This document shows, in pieces, positions 36,291 to 45,061 of a DNA stretch of 64,000 nt. Every line of letters begins with the position of its first letter. Positions within the stretch are counted from its first letter, which is position 1. The position numbers and the translations under genes were made by a program. The DNA is from Acidovorax sp. (GTDB lineage: Bacteria > Pseudomonadota > Gammaproteobacteria > Burkholderiales > Burkholderiaceae_C), in contig JAUXZO010000091.1 of NCBI GenBank assembly GCA_030692685.1, positions 1-64,000 on the forward strand, read 5' to 3'. The notes under the pieces were generated by a model that worked only from the letters and a program-made list of their open reading frames with translations, ran no database searches and was not told the origin of the DNA.

Positions 36291-37982
36291 TTACGCCGCT
36301 GCGGTTGCGGTTGCGGTTGCGGTGGCTGTCTGGCCCCGCTCCATCAGCCGGTTGGCCACACTGACGATGGCGTTCACGGATGCCGTCACGATGTTGTGGC
36401 TGGCGCCCGCGCCAAAGGTGGCGCCGGTTACGCCTTCCAGGGCGGCTTCCACAATCGCCATGGCCTGGGCGTTGGCACCCGTGCCGGTGGCGCGCTCTTC
36501 ATAGTGGTCTACGCGCAGTGGCAGGCCGAGTGCGTCCACCGTGGCTGCGATGGGCCCGTTGCCCTGGCCGCGAAGCGTCTGGCGTGTGCCGTCGATGGTC
36601 ACGTCCAGTTCGATGCCCTGGCCATCTTCGTCGAGCTTGTGGCGGTGGCAGGTGATGGCCGCCTGTGCGGAGGCTTGCAGGTACGTGGTCTGGAACAGGC
36701 TCCACAGCGCGCCGCCGCTCATTTCGCCCTCGCTGGTATCGGTGTGGCGCTGCACCGCGGCGCTGAACTCCACCTGCATGCGCCGGGGCATCACCACGCC
36801 GTGCTCGCGTTCGAGCAAAAAGGCAATCCCGCCCTTGCCCGACTGGCTGTTCACGCGGATCACGCTGTCGTACGTGCGGCCGAGGTCTGCGGGATCGATG
36901 GGCAAATACGGCACCTCCCACAGCGCGTTCGGGTCTTGCGCGGCAAAGCCTTTTTTGATCGCATCCTGGTGCGAGCCCGAGAACGCGGTGAACACCAAAT
37001 CGCCCGCATACGGGTGGCGCGGGTGCACGGGCAGCGAGGTGCATTCTTCCGCAATGCGCGCAACCGAGGTGATGTCCGAAAAGTCGAGGCCCGGGTGTAC
37101 GCCCTGTGTGTACATGTTCAGCGCAAGCGTGACGATGTCCACATTGCCGCAGCGCTCGCCGTTGCCAAAGAGGCAGCCTTCCACGCGGTCGGCCCCGGCC
37201 ATCATGGCCAGCTCGGCAGCCGCCACGCCGGTGCCCCGGTCGTTGTGCGGGTGCACCGACAGCACGATGTGCTCGCGTGGCGCAAGGCGCCGGTCCATCC
37301 ACTCGATCTGGTCGGCGAACACGTTGGGTGTGGCGTTCTCCACCGTGGTGGGCAGGTTGATGATGATGGGGCGGCCGGGGCCAGTGTTCCAGGCGGCAAT
37401 GGCTGTCTGGCAGGCCTTGAGCGACACGTCCAGCTCGGTGGCGCTGAAGGTCTCGGGCGAGTATTGCAAGGTCCACTGCGTGGCGGGCTGCGCGTCGGTG
37501 AGCTGCTTGAGGAAGGCTACGTGGTGGTGGATGAGCTGCATCACCTGCGTCACGTTCATGCCGAACACAATGCGCCGCCACGCGGGGGCCGTGGCGTTGT
37601 ACAGGTGCACGATGGCGCGGGGCGCGCCCTTCACAGCCTCCACCGTGCGCGCGATCAGGTCTTCGCGCGACTGGGTCATGACCATGATGGTCACGTCGCC
37701 GGGGATCAGGTCCTCGTCGATGAGGCGGCGCACAAAGTCAAAGTCTGTCTGCGATGCAGCCGGAAAGCCGACCTCGATCTCCTTGAAACCGATGCGCACC
37801 AGCTCCTGAAAGAGCTTCATCTTGCGCTCGCCGTTCATCGGCTCGAACAGCGCCTGGTTGCCATCGCGCAGGTCGGTAGAGAGCCACACGGGCGCGTGGG
37901 TGATGCTGCGGTTGGGCCACTGGCGGTCGGTGAGCGGCACGGGGGCGATCGGCTGGTATTTGGTAGCGGGCTTGGCAATCAT
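36291..37982 (-). CDS. leuA: 2-isopropylmalate synthase, long form
   Basis: First committed enzyme of leucine synthesis: acetyl-CoA plus 2-oxoisovalerate gives isopropylmalate. The 563 residues match the actinobacterial/burkholderial LeuA2 form. The catalytic HMGL-like barrel has WLSTDLRDGNQAL (metal Asp), EVGFPAASQ, VHPHNDRGTG (metal His pair) and FGNGERCGN. A C-terminal LeuA regulatory domain for leucine feedback follows, and a Thr/Ala repeat (TATATATAAA) ends the protein. GGAGCCTCTC precedes the ATG. A leucine-rich leader peptide upstream suggests attenuation control. Confidence 0.95.
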   Translation of the reverse strand: MIAKPATKYQPIAPVPLTDRQWPNRSITHAPVWLSTDLRDGNQALFEPMNGERKMKLFQELVRIGFKEIEVGFPAASQTDFDFVRRLIDEDLIPGDVTIMVMTQSREDLIARTVEAVKGAPRAIVHLYNATAPAWRRIVFGMNVTQVMQLIHHHVAFLKQLTDAQPATQWTLQYSPETFSATELDVSLKACQTAIAAWNTGPGRPIIINLPTTVENATPNVFADQIEWMDRRLAPREHIVLSVHPHNDRGTGVAAAELAMMAGADRVEGCLFGNGERCGNVDIVTLALNMYTQGVHPGLDFSDITSVARIAEECTSLPVHPRHPYAGDLVFTAFSGSHQDAIKKGFAAQDPNALWEVPYLPIDPADLGRTYDSVIRVNSQSGKGGIAFLLEREHGVVMPRRMQVEFSAAVQRHTDTSEGEMSGGALWSLFQTTYLQASAQAAITCHRHKLDEDGQGIELDVTIDGTRQTLRGQGNGPIAATVDALGLPLRVDHYEERATGTGANAQAMAIVEAALEGVTGATFGAGASHNIVTASVNAIVSVANRLMERGQTATATATATAAA

Positions 37983-38081
37983 GAGAGGCTCCACGAACGG
38001 TGTGCAGTGCGCGCAATGTGAGGCGTTGCACTGCAGGTCAAACGAAATGAAGAAGACAAAACGTGTGACATCCCCTGCAGC

Positions 38082-38185
38082 CCTTTGCATGTGCAAAGGC
38101 TGGTTCGCGGGCCGGGGTCAGGGGGAAATCAGGTGTTGCGCTGAGCGGATCAGGCAACGGTGGCGAACGCAGGCAGACCCCGGCC
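38082..38185 (-). promoter_or_regulatory. Candidate leuA attenuator (alternative RNA pairings)
   Basis: In the leader RNA GGCCGGGGTC (complement of 38176-38185, inside the leader peptide) is a perfect 10-base complement of GACCCCGGCC (complement of 38110-38119). A second strong hairpin forms from CCTTTGCA-CA-TGCAAAGG (38082-38099), extended by AGCC/GGGCT and CCCCTG/CAGGGG. The two folds compete, as in amino-acid attenuators. No long T run directly follows the second stem, so termination is not certain. Confidence 0.5.
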
Positions 38186-38236
38186 AAGCACTAGTAGGCT
38201 TAGCGATAGGGTGGGTAGGAGCATGCTGCGTTGCAT
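38150..38236 (-). CDS. leuL: Putative leucine-rich leader peptide of leuA
   Basis: A 28-codon frame reading MQRSMLLPTLSLSLLVLG then ten further residues. It has eight leucines, and five of them use the rare codon CTA within ten codons (CTC CTA ... CTA, CTA ... CTA CTA). In a genome that prefers CTG this clustering is hard to explain except by leucine-tRNA sensing, as in E. coli leuL. It ends 167 nt before leuA. An internal ATG at 38224 is an alternative start. The ribosome site is weak, and a TTGCGC-N18-TATCTT promoter may lie just upstream. Confidence 0.7.
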   Translation of the reverse strand: MQRSMLLPTLSLSLLVLGRGLPAFATVA

Positions 38237-38289
38237 AGGAGGCTGAAGATAGCACAGGCTTGCTGCAGTGCGCAATAATTTATGCAAAA

Positions 38290-38335
38290 AGTGCCTCTAG
38301 CGCTTGATGAATAAGCGCTAGTAGCTATCAAAACA
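38290..38335. repeat. Intergenic palindrome copy 7
   Basis: Core TAGCGCTT-N7-AAGCGCTA at 38298-38320 with flanks AGTGCCTC and GTAGCTATCAAAAC, between the leuA leader and the YCII-family gene. Confidence 0.85.
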
Positions 38336-38409
38336 GTAGTAAATACTGCTGATAGGATGGCGCCTTCCGCCTTGCCGCCACCCCCTTTGCTTCATCAGGA
38401 GACCCTGTC

Positions 38410-38769
38410 ATGCCCTACATGCTGCTCATCATGGAACCCCACGGACAGCGTGCTGAGCGGGGGCTGGTTGGCGGGCAAGAGGCCTATGCGCGCATGCTGC
38501 AGTTTGGTGGCAGGCTAAAGGCCCGGGGCCTGCTGCGCGCCACCGAGTCGCTGGCCTCCACCGACCAGGCCGTGCGCCTGCAGGTGCGCGAGGGTCAGAC
38601 CCGGCTGGTGGACGGCCCGTTTGCCGAAACCAAAGAAATGGTGGGTGGATTTTTCCTGCTCGACTGCGCCACGCGCGAAGAGGCCCTGGCCATCGCCAGC
38701 GAATGCCCGGCCGCCGAGTGGGCCACCATCGAGGTGCGCGAAGTGGCGCCCTGCTATCACGGCGCTTGA
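38410..38769 (+). CDS. YCII-related (DGPF-domain) protein
   Basis: A 119-residue small protein of the YciI-like fold. The motif LVDGPFAETKEMVGGFFLLD is the DGPF signature usually encoded beside ECF42 sigma factors. AGGAGA precedes the ATG. Here it stands alone, 5 kb from the ECF42 operon that carries a paralogue at 43591. Its molecular function is unknown; stress-related enzymatic activity has been proposed for the family. Confidence 0.88.
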   Translation: MPYMLLIMEPHGQRAERGLVGGQEAYARMLQFGGRLKARGLLRATESLASTDQAVRLQVREGQTRLVDGPFAETKEMVGGFFLLDCATREEALAIASECPAAEWATIEVREVAPCYHGA

Positions 38770-38773
38770 ATGT

Positions 38774-40687
38774 TTACCGCCCGATCGCACCAGACCGCTG
38801 AAACTCCGCAAACTGCTCTGCGGGCATGGGTCGCGCAAACACGTACCCTTGCAACACGTCGCATCCCTGTGCAATCAGATAGTCGGCCTGTTCACGCGTT
38901 TCCACACCCTCTGCCGTGACCTGCAGTCCCAGACCATGGGCCAATGCCACGATGGCCGTGACGATGGTGCGGCTGTGCTCCTGATGGGGCAGGTCTTTGA
39001 CAAAACTTCGGTCGATCTTCAGGCGCCGCATCGGCAATTGGCGCAGATAGGACAGCGACGAATAGCCGGTACCGAAATCATCGATTGCCAGATGGATGCC
39101 CAACTGACTGAGCCGGTGCAGCGTGTGGGCGCCCGCTTCCATATTTTCCATCAGCACGGTTTCGGTCAGTTCAATTTCCAGTCGATGCGCTGGCAGCTGC
39201 TCCTCTCGCAGAATATCCATCACCCGCTCCAGAAAGTGCGGGTCGCCCAGTTGGCGGGCCGAGATGTTGACCGCCACGCGCAGTGATGTGTCTGCGTCCC
39301 ATGCTGCTGCGGCGCGGCATGCGGTGCGCATCACCCAGTAGCCCAGCGGAACAATGAGGCCGCTTTCCTCGGCCACCGATACAGCTTCCAGCGGGGGCAC
39401 GCTGCCCAGTTCGGCATGGGTCCAGCGCAACAAGGCTTCAGCTCCTACCAGCGATTCCCCCGCGCACGAGAACAGCGGTTGGTAGTGGATGGCCAGTCCA
39501 CTGCCGTTTTCCAGTTCCATGCGCAGCGCGTGTTCAATGGCTTGCCTGCGTGCCACCGCCTGGTTCATCGACGCTTCAAACCGTACACACCGGTTCTTGC
39601 CCATGTCTTTGGCGCGGTACATGGCGGTGTCTGCGTTGCTGACAAGTCCGTCCATGTCCGACGCGTCGTCTGGAAACGTGGCGATGCCCGCGCTGCACGT
39701 CACGTTGACCTGCTGGCCCACTTCTGTATAGGCCGTCTGAAACACGCCAACGATTCGCTGGCCGTATTTTTCCAGTGCCGCTTCATCCATATCCAGCCGC
39801 AGAATCATCGCGAACTCGTCGCCTCCCAGGCGCGAGATAGCGTCCGCGCCGCGCACCACCGACTGCAGGCGCCGGGATACCTGGCGCAAAAGCCCATCGC
39901 CCGCTGCGTGCCCAAAGGTGTCGTTGAGGGTCTTGAAATTGTCCAGGTCGATGTAGATCAATGCGACCCTGCCTTTGGTGCCCTTCGCCCGCTCGATTTC
40001 TCCCGCAAGCCGCTCGTTGAAGGCGTGCCGGTTTCCGATGCCCGTGACGGCATCCGTATGTGCCAGGGCGTGCAGGAGATTCTCTGCATCGCGTACGGCC
40101 GCCCTGCTGCGCAACACCATCGCGGTGGCAATGCCCATCAGGCATCCGGCAATCAGCAAGGCACTCAGGAAGCGGATGCCCAGGCGTTTGTACACGGAGC
40201 TCATGGACTTGCGGATGTACAGCGTTCCGCCCACCGAGGCGGGGGCTTCGATGGACTGTGCAATTTCAAGAACGCGCAGTCCGGCTCGCTCAGCGTTTTC
40301 ACCCATGCCCAAGGCGGCCAGGTTGGTCGGAAAGTCTGGATCGCGCAGGCGCACATAGTGCGCAAACAACACGCCGTCCGCGTCGTACACGCCAGCGCCG
40401 ATGACCGCGGGGGACGCCTTGAGTGCGCCCAGCATTTCGTTGGCCGTATGGGGATCTCGAAAGACCAAGGCGGCGGAAATGTTGTCCGCAACGATAGCGG
40501 CTTCCACGCGGCTGTCTTGCAGCATGGCGCTGCGGCTGCTCCAGTAGTCGATGCCCGTGATGGCCAGCACCACGGTCACCAGCGCCATCCCGGCTGCCAA
40601 GATGCCTGTGGATACCAGCCGCGAGGACAGCAGGGGCTCCATCCGTTCTTGAGGCCGTGCAGTCTCTGTGGACGTCGTGTTTTTCAC
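38774..40687 (-). CDS. Membrane GGDEF-EAL protein with CHASE8-like sensor (YfiN-like)
   Basis: A 637-residue inner-membrane protein. Membrane helices at about 25-47 and 172-192 enclose a periplasmic CHASE8-like domain. A short linker, GGDEF (about 210-365, with RLGGDEFAMIL) and EAL (about 380-630, with AEALLRW, VAVNISARQ, IELTETVL, DDFGTGYSSLSYL and AEGVET) follow. Both catalytic sites look intact, unlike Pseudomonas YfiN, which lacks an EAL domain. It overlaps yfiR by 4 bp, so the periplasmic YfiR homologue probably controls it. Confidence 0.9.
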   Translation of the reverse strand: MKNTTSTETARPQERMEPLLSSRLVSTGILAAGMALVTVVLAITGIDYWSSRSAMLQDSRVEAAIVADNISAALVFRDPHTANEMLGALKASPAVIGAGVYDADGVLFAHYVRLRDPDFPTNLAALGMGENAERAGLRVLEIAQSIEAPASVGGTLYIRKSMSSVYKRLGIRFLSALLIAGCLMGIATAMVLRSRAAVRDAENLLHALAHTDAVTGIGNRHAFNERLAGEIERAKGTKGRVALIYIDLDNFKTLNDTFGHAAGDGLLRQVSRRLQSVVRGADAISRLGGDEFAMILRLDMDEAALEKYGQRIVGVFQTAYTEVGQQVNVTCSAGIATFPDDASDMDGLVSNADTAMYRAKDMGKNRCVRFEASMNQAVARRQAIEHALRMELENGSGLAIHYQPLFSCAGESLVGAEALLRWTHAELGSVPPLEAVSVAEESGLIVPLGYWVMRTACRAAAAWDADTSLRVAVNISARQLGDPHFLERVMDILREEQLPAHRLEIELTETVLMENMEAGAHTLHRLSQLGIHLAIDDFGTGYSSLSYLRQLPMRRLKIDRSFVKDLPHQEHSRTIVTAIVALAHGLGLQVTAEGVETREQADYLIAQGCDVLQGYVFARPMPAEQFAEFQRSGAIGR

Positions 40688-41238
40688 TTGCCTGCCCTGG
40701 CCAGTCGAAGCAGCCGGGAACTCACACTCAATCCCGCCGCCGAAGCCGCGTCTGCGCGGATGCCAAACACCACGCGACCGTCCACCTGGTACAGCGTGAT
40801 CATGATGTCAGGGTGGGCAAACGTCACTTCCTCTGCAATCGTCAAGATACCGTGCTCTGCAGGGAGGGACTTGAGTGCGCCCAGCACTTGTTCCACATCG
40901 GCTGAGTGCATCACCACCATCTGGCAACTGCGCAGTTCCCGGATCTCCAACAGCCTCACCCGGATGATCCGGCCCTTGCGCGCGGGCCTGCCTTCGAGCG
41001 CGGTCAGTGGTCGCTTCAAGGGGCTGAACGCTGATACACAGATCGTCCAGTCGCCAGTGCCGCTAGCGCTGGCACTGGCGCTGTTATCAGGCCATTCAAT
41101 GAACTGGATAAAGTTGAAGACGTAAGCCGACTTGAGGTCGAGTTCGCCGGCAGAGGTATCGGCGCGCGCCATCGCGCCCCAGCAAAATGCCCACAGCCCA
41201 ATCAGCAATGTGGCGCGAAAATGCAGCGCGGTGGGCAT
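40684..41238 (-). CDS. yfiR: Periplasmic YfiR-family protein (DUF4154)
   Basis: A 184-residue protein with a signal peptide (LLIGLWAFCWGAMARA, cleaved after ARA). The mature domain begins LDLKSAYVFNFIQFIEWP, the DUF4154/YfiR signature, and contains LRSCQMVVMHSADVEQVL and a C-terminal ISSRLLRLAR-like segment (VSSRLLRLARAGK). In Pseudomonas, YfiR binds the periplasmic part of the cyclase YfiN and represses it until released by envelope signals. Here it sits between a TonB receptor gene and the cyclase gene with 4-bp spacing or overlap on both sides. Confidence 0.9.
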   Translation of the reverse strand: MPTALHFRATLLIGLWAFCWGAMARADTSAGELDLKSAYVFNFIQFIEWPDNSASASASGTGDWTICVSAFSPLKRPLTALEGRPARKGRIIRVRLLEIRELRSCQMVVMHSADVEQVLGALKSLPAEHGILTIAEEVTFAHPDIMITLYQVDGRVVFGIRADAASAAGLSVSSRLLRLARAGK

Positions 41239-41242
41239 GGGG

Positions 41243-43258
41243 TCAGAACGCGTATGCCAGCTTCACGCGGTAGGTCCGACCATTCTGTCGGATCGAGTCT
41301 TCCCGTGTGTCAAACGAGGCCGGATCCGCATGGCGTTTGTCGAATACGTTGTAAATCCCCAAAGACACATCGGTCTGCCCAATACGGGTCGAAACCGTGA
41401 GGTTCGTCACCACGTGCCCTGGCAACTGCGCATTGCGTACCGTTCGGCGCGGGCCGATGCCCACTGCTTCGATGCCATATCGCGCCGATGCCCAGTCCCA
41501 CCCCGCCGGCGCGCGCAATGAATCAGACCATTGCACTTTGAGCAGGTGCGCTGGCGCGTTGGTCAAGGTTGCATCTCTCACCATGTCGCGCGCCTTTTGC
41601 CAACCGTAAGCCGCTCGAATGCGCGCGTCCCCGCTCAGGCGTTGTTCGATTTCAGTCTCTACACCCAGCACGCTGACACCGCGGGCGTTGTTGAAGGTGA
41701 ACCGATCGCTCTCACCGGCGTCGGCCAACGAGATGAGACCAGTGACTTGCGAGCGAAAAACCGTCAACAGCATGCGGGTTGCGCCGGTGGGCGAGTGCTC
41801 AATCGCCAACTCCGTGGTGCGCACCTTTTCGGACCGCAAGCGGTGAGCTTCCACAACGCCTCCGGGCAGGTCTACCCGGTAGTCGCGCTCATACGCATTG
41901 GGCGGGCGATATGCCGTGCCGTGCAGCAGCTTGAGGGCAGTTGACGGGTTCCACCAGTACACCAGCCCCAACCGGGGGTTTACGCTGCCAGCGCTGCCGG
42001 TCTGCTTGCCCCAGCGCAGGCCGGTGTGCAGCGTGAGCGTAGGCGTCAGCGCGAATTCATCTTGAACATAGATGGCTACCGCGTCACCCTGGCTGCTCGC
42101 ATTCAGATACTGCGCCGCAACAGGCGCCACGTCGTCGTTGGTTTGGCGGATGCTGGTGTCCCGCCGGTAGTCGACACCCCAGGAAAGCTTGTGCTGCGCC
42201 ACGGCCGTGCTGACCCACTGCCATTCGGTGCCCCACCACCGGCCCGTGCCCACGTCGCGGTTGAGCGTGAGGGGTGGGTAGTCATACACGTAGTCGCCCA
42301 CGTAGCGGTACTGCCCCGCATGCAGACGGCCGGTGAACGTGAGCGAGGGCTGCAACTGGGCGGTGTACTCCGCGGCCACGCGGGTGGTGGTGTCGATGAA
42401 CCGGGAGCGCGGGTCATTGAAAACTTGCGAGAACGAGGCGGTGGGAATGCCTTTGTTGCGTTCACCGTGGGCCAGAGTCAGGGTCAGCCCTTCGCGCTGC
42501 ATGCGAGCGAAAAACTGCGTACTGCGGTCGAAATCCAGGCGCTGTGCCACACCATGGTGAGTGTCGGGTGAGTCAAACGCGGAGAAATATTGGTCTGCGC
42601 CGCGGGTGGTGGATCGCGTCGCTGCGATCAGCCAGTCGGTGCCCAGCGAGTCAACTGTGCCCAGTGAGAAACGTGCCCTCGCGCTGCCGTGGCTGCCCGC
42701 TTCAACGCTGACCTGCGGTCCGCTCAACTGGTGGCCCGTGCGTGTGATGACGTTGATCACTCCGAAAAACGCATTGGCACCGTACACGGCCGAGCCAGGG
42801 CCGGGGACAAACTCCACCCGCTCCACCAAGTCCAGATCAATCGGAAACTCGGTGCCTATCGTGGCCTGGTCGTAAAGGTTGTCGTTAAAACGCACACCGT
42901 TGACCAGCAGCAGGACGCGGGTGTTGTAGTCGCCCGGCGTGGCAAAACCCCGGTTGCCCAAAAAATGGTAGGCGCGGTCGTAGGAGATATACAGGCCCCG
43001 CATGCTTCCCAGGACATCGGCCAGGGTGCGGTAGCCAAACGCGCGGATGTCCTCTGCCGTAACCACGCTGACCACCGCGGGGGCCTCCAGGAATGTCTGC
43101 GCATATCGGCTGGCGGTGGTGATCTCCATCTGCACCAGTTGCTCCAGCGACAAATGGGCGATGTCCGACTGCGCCGCCGCAGGCCCACTGCAGGCCGTGC
43201 ACAGCGCCAGAACGGCAAGCCGAGGCCAGGGAATCAGGTTGTGGGCTTCTCGTTTCAT
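41243..43258 (-). CDS. TonB-dependent outer-membrane receptor
   Basis: A 671-residue beta-barrel receptor. The signal peptide is AVLALCTACSGPAAAQ. The plug domain includes APAVVSVVTAEDIRAFGYRT, DVLGSMRGLYISYDRAYH and LLLVNGVRFND, as in FepA/BtuB-type receptors, and the barrel ends with the Phe-terminated KLAYAF. It is the first gene of an operon with yfiR and the yfiN-like gene (gap 4 bp), so it may signal ligand binding into c-di-GMP metabolism. The ligand is unknown. No N-terminal FecA-type signalling domain is present. Confidence 0.92.
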   Translation of the reverse strand: MKREAHNLIPWPRLAVLALCTACSGPAAAQSDIAHLSLEQLVQMEITTASRYAQTFLEAPAVVSVVTAEDIRAFGYRTLADVLGSMRGLYISYDRAYHFLGNRGFATPGDYNTRVLLLVNGVRFNDNLYDQATIGTEFPIDLDLVERVEFVPGPGSAVYGANAFFGVINVITRTGHQLSGPQVSVEAGSHGSARARFSLGTVDSLGTDWLIAATRSTTRGADQYFSAFDSPDTHHGVAQRLDFDRSTQFFARMQREGLTLTLAHGERNKGIPTASFSQVFNDPRSRFIDTTTRVAAEYTAQLQPSLTFTGRLHAGQYRYVGDYVYDYPPLTLNRDVGTGRWWGTEWQWVSTAVAQHKLSWGVDYRRDTSIRQTNDDVAPVAAQYLNASSQGDAVAIYVQDEFALTPTLTLHTGLRWGKQTGSAGSVNPRLGLVYWWNPSTALKLLHGTAYRPPNAYERDYRVDLPGGVVEAHRLRSEKVRTTELAIEHSPTGATRMLLTVFRSQVTGLISLADAGESDRFTFNNARGVSVLGVETEIEQRLSGDARIRAAYGWQKARDMVRDATLTNAPAHLLKVQWSDSLRAPAGWDWASARYGIEAVGIGPRRTVRNAQLPGHVVTNLTVSTRIGQTDVSLGIYNVFDKRHADPASFDTREDSIRQNGRTYRVKLAYAF

Positions 43259-43590
43259 GGGGCGTGTACTCGGTGCGGTAAAGACCCATCAGGAAAAGGA
43301 AAATATTTACAAAGTGTATCAATTGACCCCTCGAAGAGTTGTAACGGGCAGATCTCCAAAATGTAAAACCTGCAGTCTGCGACGGGCTGCGGCTCTTGCT
43401 TGGCACCGCCCACACACCGCTTGCAGCACCCACAGCGAAGAGGTAGGGGGGCCGACCTGCTACCTATTTCACAAATAAATCAGACGATTTCGCATGGAGT
43501 GTCGATCTGGCGAGGGTTCATCCGTCGTAGCGGTGAGGCAACGGAATTCGCTGTTGCCACCTTGCTCCCGTCATTTCAAGGAGAACCCCC
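43259..43590. other. Divergent promoter region without recognised elements
   Basis: A 332-bp spacer between the TonB-receptor operon and the ECF42 operon. It is AT-richer near 43300-43330 and 43470-43500, probably the promoters. I found no cobalamin-riboswitch box, Fur-like palindrome or repeat copy by eye. Confidence 0.5.
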
Positions 43591-44004
43591 ATGCGATTCA
43601 TGATCATCGTCAAAGCCACGCCCGAGTCCGAGCAAGGCTGCATGCCCACCGCCGCCCTGATGGCCGAGATGGCCCGCTACCACGAAGAATTGGCCCAAGC
43701 GGGCGTGCTGCTGGACGGCAGCGGCCTCAAACCCACCTCGCAGGGCTGGCGTGTGCGCTACACCGCCAGCGGCCGCACCGTGACCGATGGGCCCTTTACC
43801 GAAACCAAAGAACTCATCGCGGGCTACACCCTGATCCAGGTGCGCAGCCGCGACGAGGCGCTGGAATGGACGCGCCGCTTTCCCAACCCGCGCGGCGAAG
43901 GGCTGGAGGCCGAGATCGAAGTGCGCCAGCTGTTCGAGATGGAGGACTTTGCAGGCATCGATGGCGTGGAGCAGTTTCGCGACCTCGAAGCCCTGCGCGG
44001 CTGA
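43591..44004 (+). CDS. YCII-related (DGPF-domain) protein of the ECF42 operon
   Basis: A 137-residue small protein. The DGPF signature reads VTDGPFTETKELIAGYTLIQ, and the N-terminus MRFMIIVKATPESEQG is the typical YCII strand. AAGGAGAACCCCC precedes the ATG. It is the first of four co-directional genes ending with the ECF42-type sigma factor. The conserved pairing of DGPF proteins with ECF42 factors supports a joint regulon; biochemical function is unknown. Confidence 0.92.
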   Translation: MRFMIIVKATPESEQGCMPTAALMAEMARYHEELAQAGVLLDGSGLKPTSQGWRVRYTASGRTVTDGPFTETKELIAGYTLIQVRSRDEALEWTRRFPNPRGEGLEAEIEVRQLFEMEDFAGIDGVEQFRDLEALRG

Positions 44005-44046
44005 TTGCGGTTTTTGGCTTGATTTGCCTTTTGAGGACACACCACC

Positions 44047-44583
44047 ATGATCAAGACCATCGCTCTCGTGCTGTTGGCGGCGCTGGGGCTGTTCCTGGCC
44101 TTTGCCGCCACCCGCCCCGACACCTTTCGCGTGGAGCGCAGCCGCGTCATCTCCGCCCAGCCCGATCGCGTGTACGGCGTTATCCACGACTTGCGCCAGT
44201 TCAACACCTGGAACCCGTACGAACGCAAGGACCCCGCCGCCCAAGGCCAATACAGCGCCACCACAGCGGGCCCCGGTGCGCGATACGCCTGGCAGGGCGA
44301 CAAGGTGGGCACCGGCAGCATGGAAATTGTCGAAGCCACAGCCCCGGTGCGCGTGGCGATGAAGCTCGACTTTGTGGCCCCGTTTGAAGCCCACAACCAG
44401 GTTGAGTTCACGCTGCAACCCGAAGGGGCGGGCGCCACGCGCGTGACCTGGGCCATGCACGGCCCTGTGCCCTATCTCGCCAAGATCGTGCACCTGGTCT
44501 TCAACATGGACCGCATGGTCGGGCAAGACTTTGAAGACGGCCTGGCCAATCTGCAGGCCCAGGCGCAAAAGCCAGCAGGCTGA
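44047..44583 (+). CDS. SRPBCC-family (START-like) protein
   Basis: A 178-residue protein with an N-terminal hydrophobic helix (TIALVLLAALGLFLAFAA) that could be a membrane anchor or signal. The helix-grip domain starts VERSRVISAQPDRVYGVIHD, and FNTWNPYERKDP is the usual SRPBCC strand-helix motif. Such proteins bind hydrophobic ligands in a cavity. GAGGACACACCACC precedes the ATG. It lies 42 bp after the DGPF gene in the ECF42 operon. Confidence 0.88.
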   Translation: MIKTIALVLLAALGLFLAFAATRPDTFRVERSRVISAQPDRVYGVIHDLRQFNTWNPYERKDPAAQGQYSATTAGPGARYAWQGDKVGTGSMEIVEATAPVRVAMKLDFVAPFEAHNQVEFTLQPEGAGATRVTWAMHGPVPYLAKIVHLVFNMDRMVGQDFEDGLANLQAQAQKPAG

Positions 44584-44647
44584 GCCGCAACGTCTTTTGC
44601 CAAACCCCGAATTTCCCTTTACCGTTTCACCCCTTCAGGAGTTTTCC

Positions 44648-45055
44648 ATGCACAAGCAAATCTTCGTGAACCTGCCTATTGAGAGCATGGCCCGCTCGCA
44701 GGCGTTTTTTCGTGCGCTGGGTTACGACTTCAACCTCGAGTTCAGCAACGACCAGGGCGCATGCCTGGTGGTGGGCGAGAACCTCTTTGTGATGCTGCTC
44801 ATCAAGGATTTTTACGCCACCTTCACCCGCAAGACCATTGCCGATGCACGCTCCACGTCCGAGGTGCTGCTGTGCTTCTCGTGCGACAGCCGCGAGGAGG
44901 TCGATGCCCTCACCCACAAGGCCGTTGCAGCGGGCGGCACCACGCCCCGCCCGGCGCAAGACCTGGGTTTCATGTACTCGCAGTCCTTTGACGACCTGGA
45001 CGGCCATACCTGGGAATTTGTGCACATGGTGGATTCCAGCAAAGCGCTGGGCTAA
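44648..45055 (+). CDS. VOC-family (glyoxalase/bleomycin-resistance fold) protein
   Basis: A 135-residue protein with two beta-alpha-beta-beta-beta modules. It starts HKQIFVNLPIESMARSQAFF and contains DLDGHTWEFVHM, where His and Glu are usual metal ligands. Small members of this type are common in ECF42 operons; the substrate is unknown. AGGAG precedes the ATG at 44648. The sigma factor gene begins 6 bp after the stop. Confidence 0.9.
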   Translation: MHKQIFVNLPIESMARSQAFFRALGYDFNLEFSNDQGACLVVGENLFVMLLIKDFYATFTRKTIADARSTSEVLLCFSCDSREEVDALTHKAVAAGGTTPRPAQDLGFMYSQSFDDLDGHTWEFVHMVDSSKALG

Positions 45056-45061
45056 GCCGGC

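Noticed and set aside
43259..43590. Cobalamin riboswitch upstream of the TonB receptor
   Set aside because: No GCCACTG-type B12 box or the associated helices could be found on the receptor strand.
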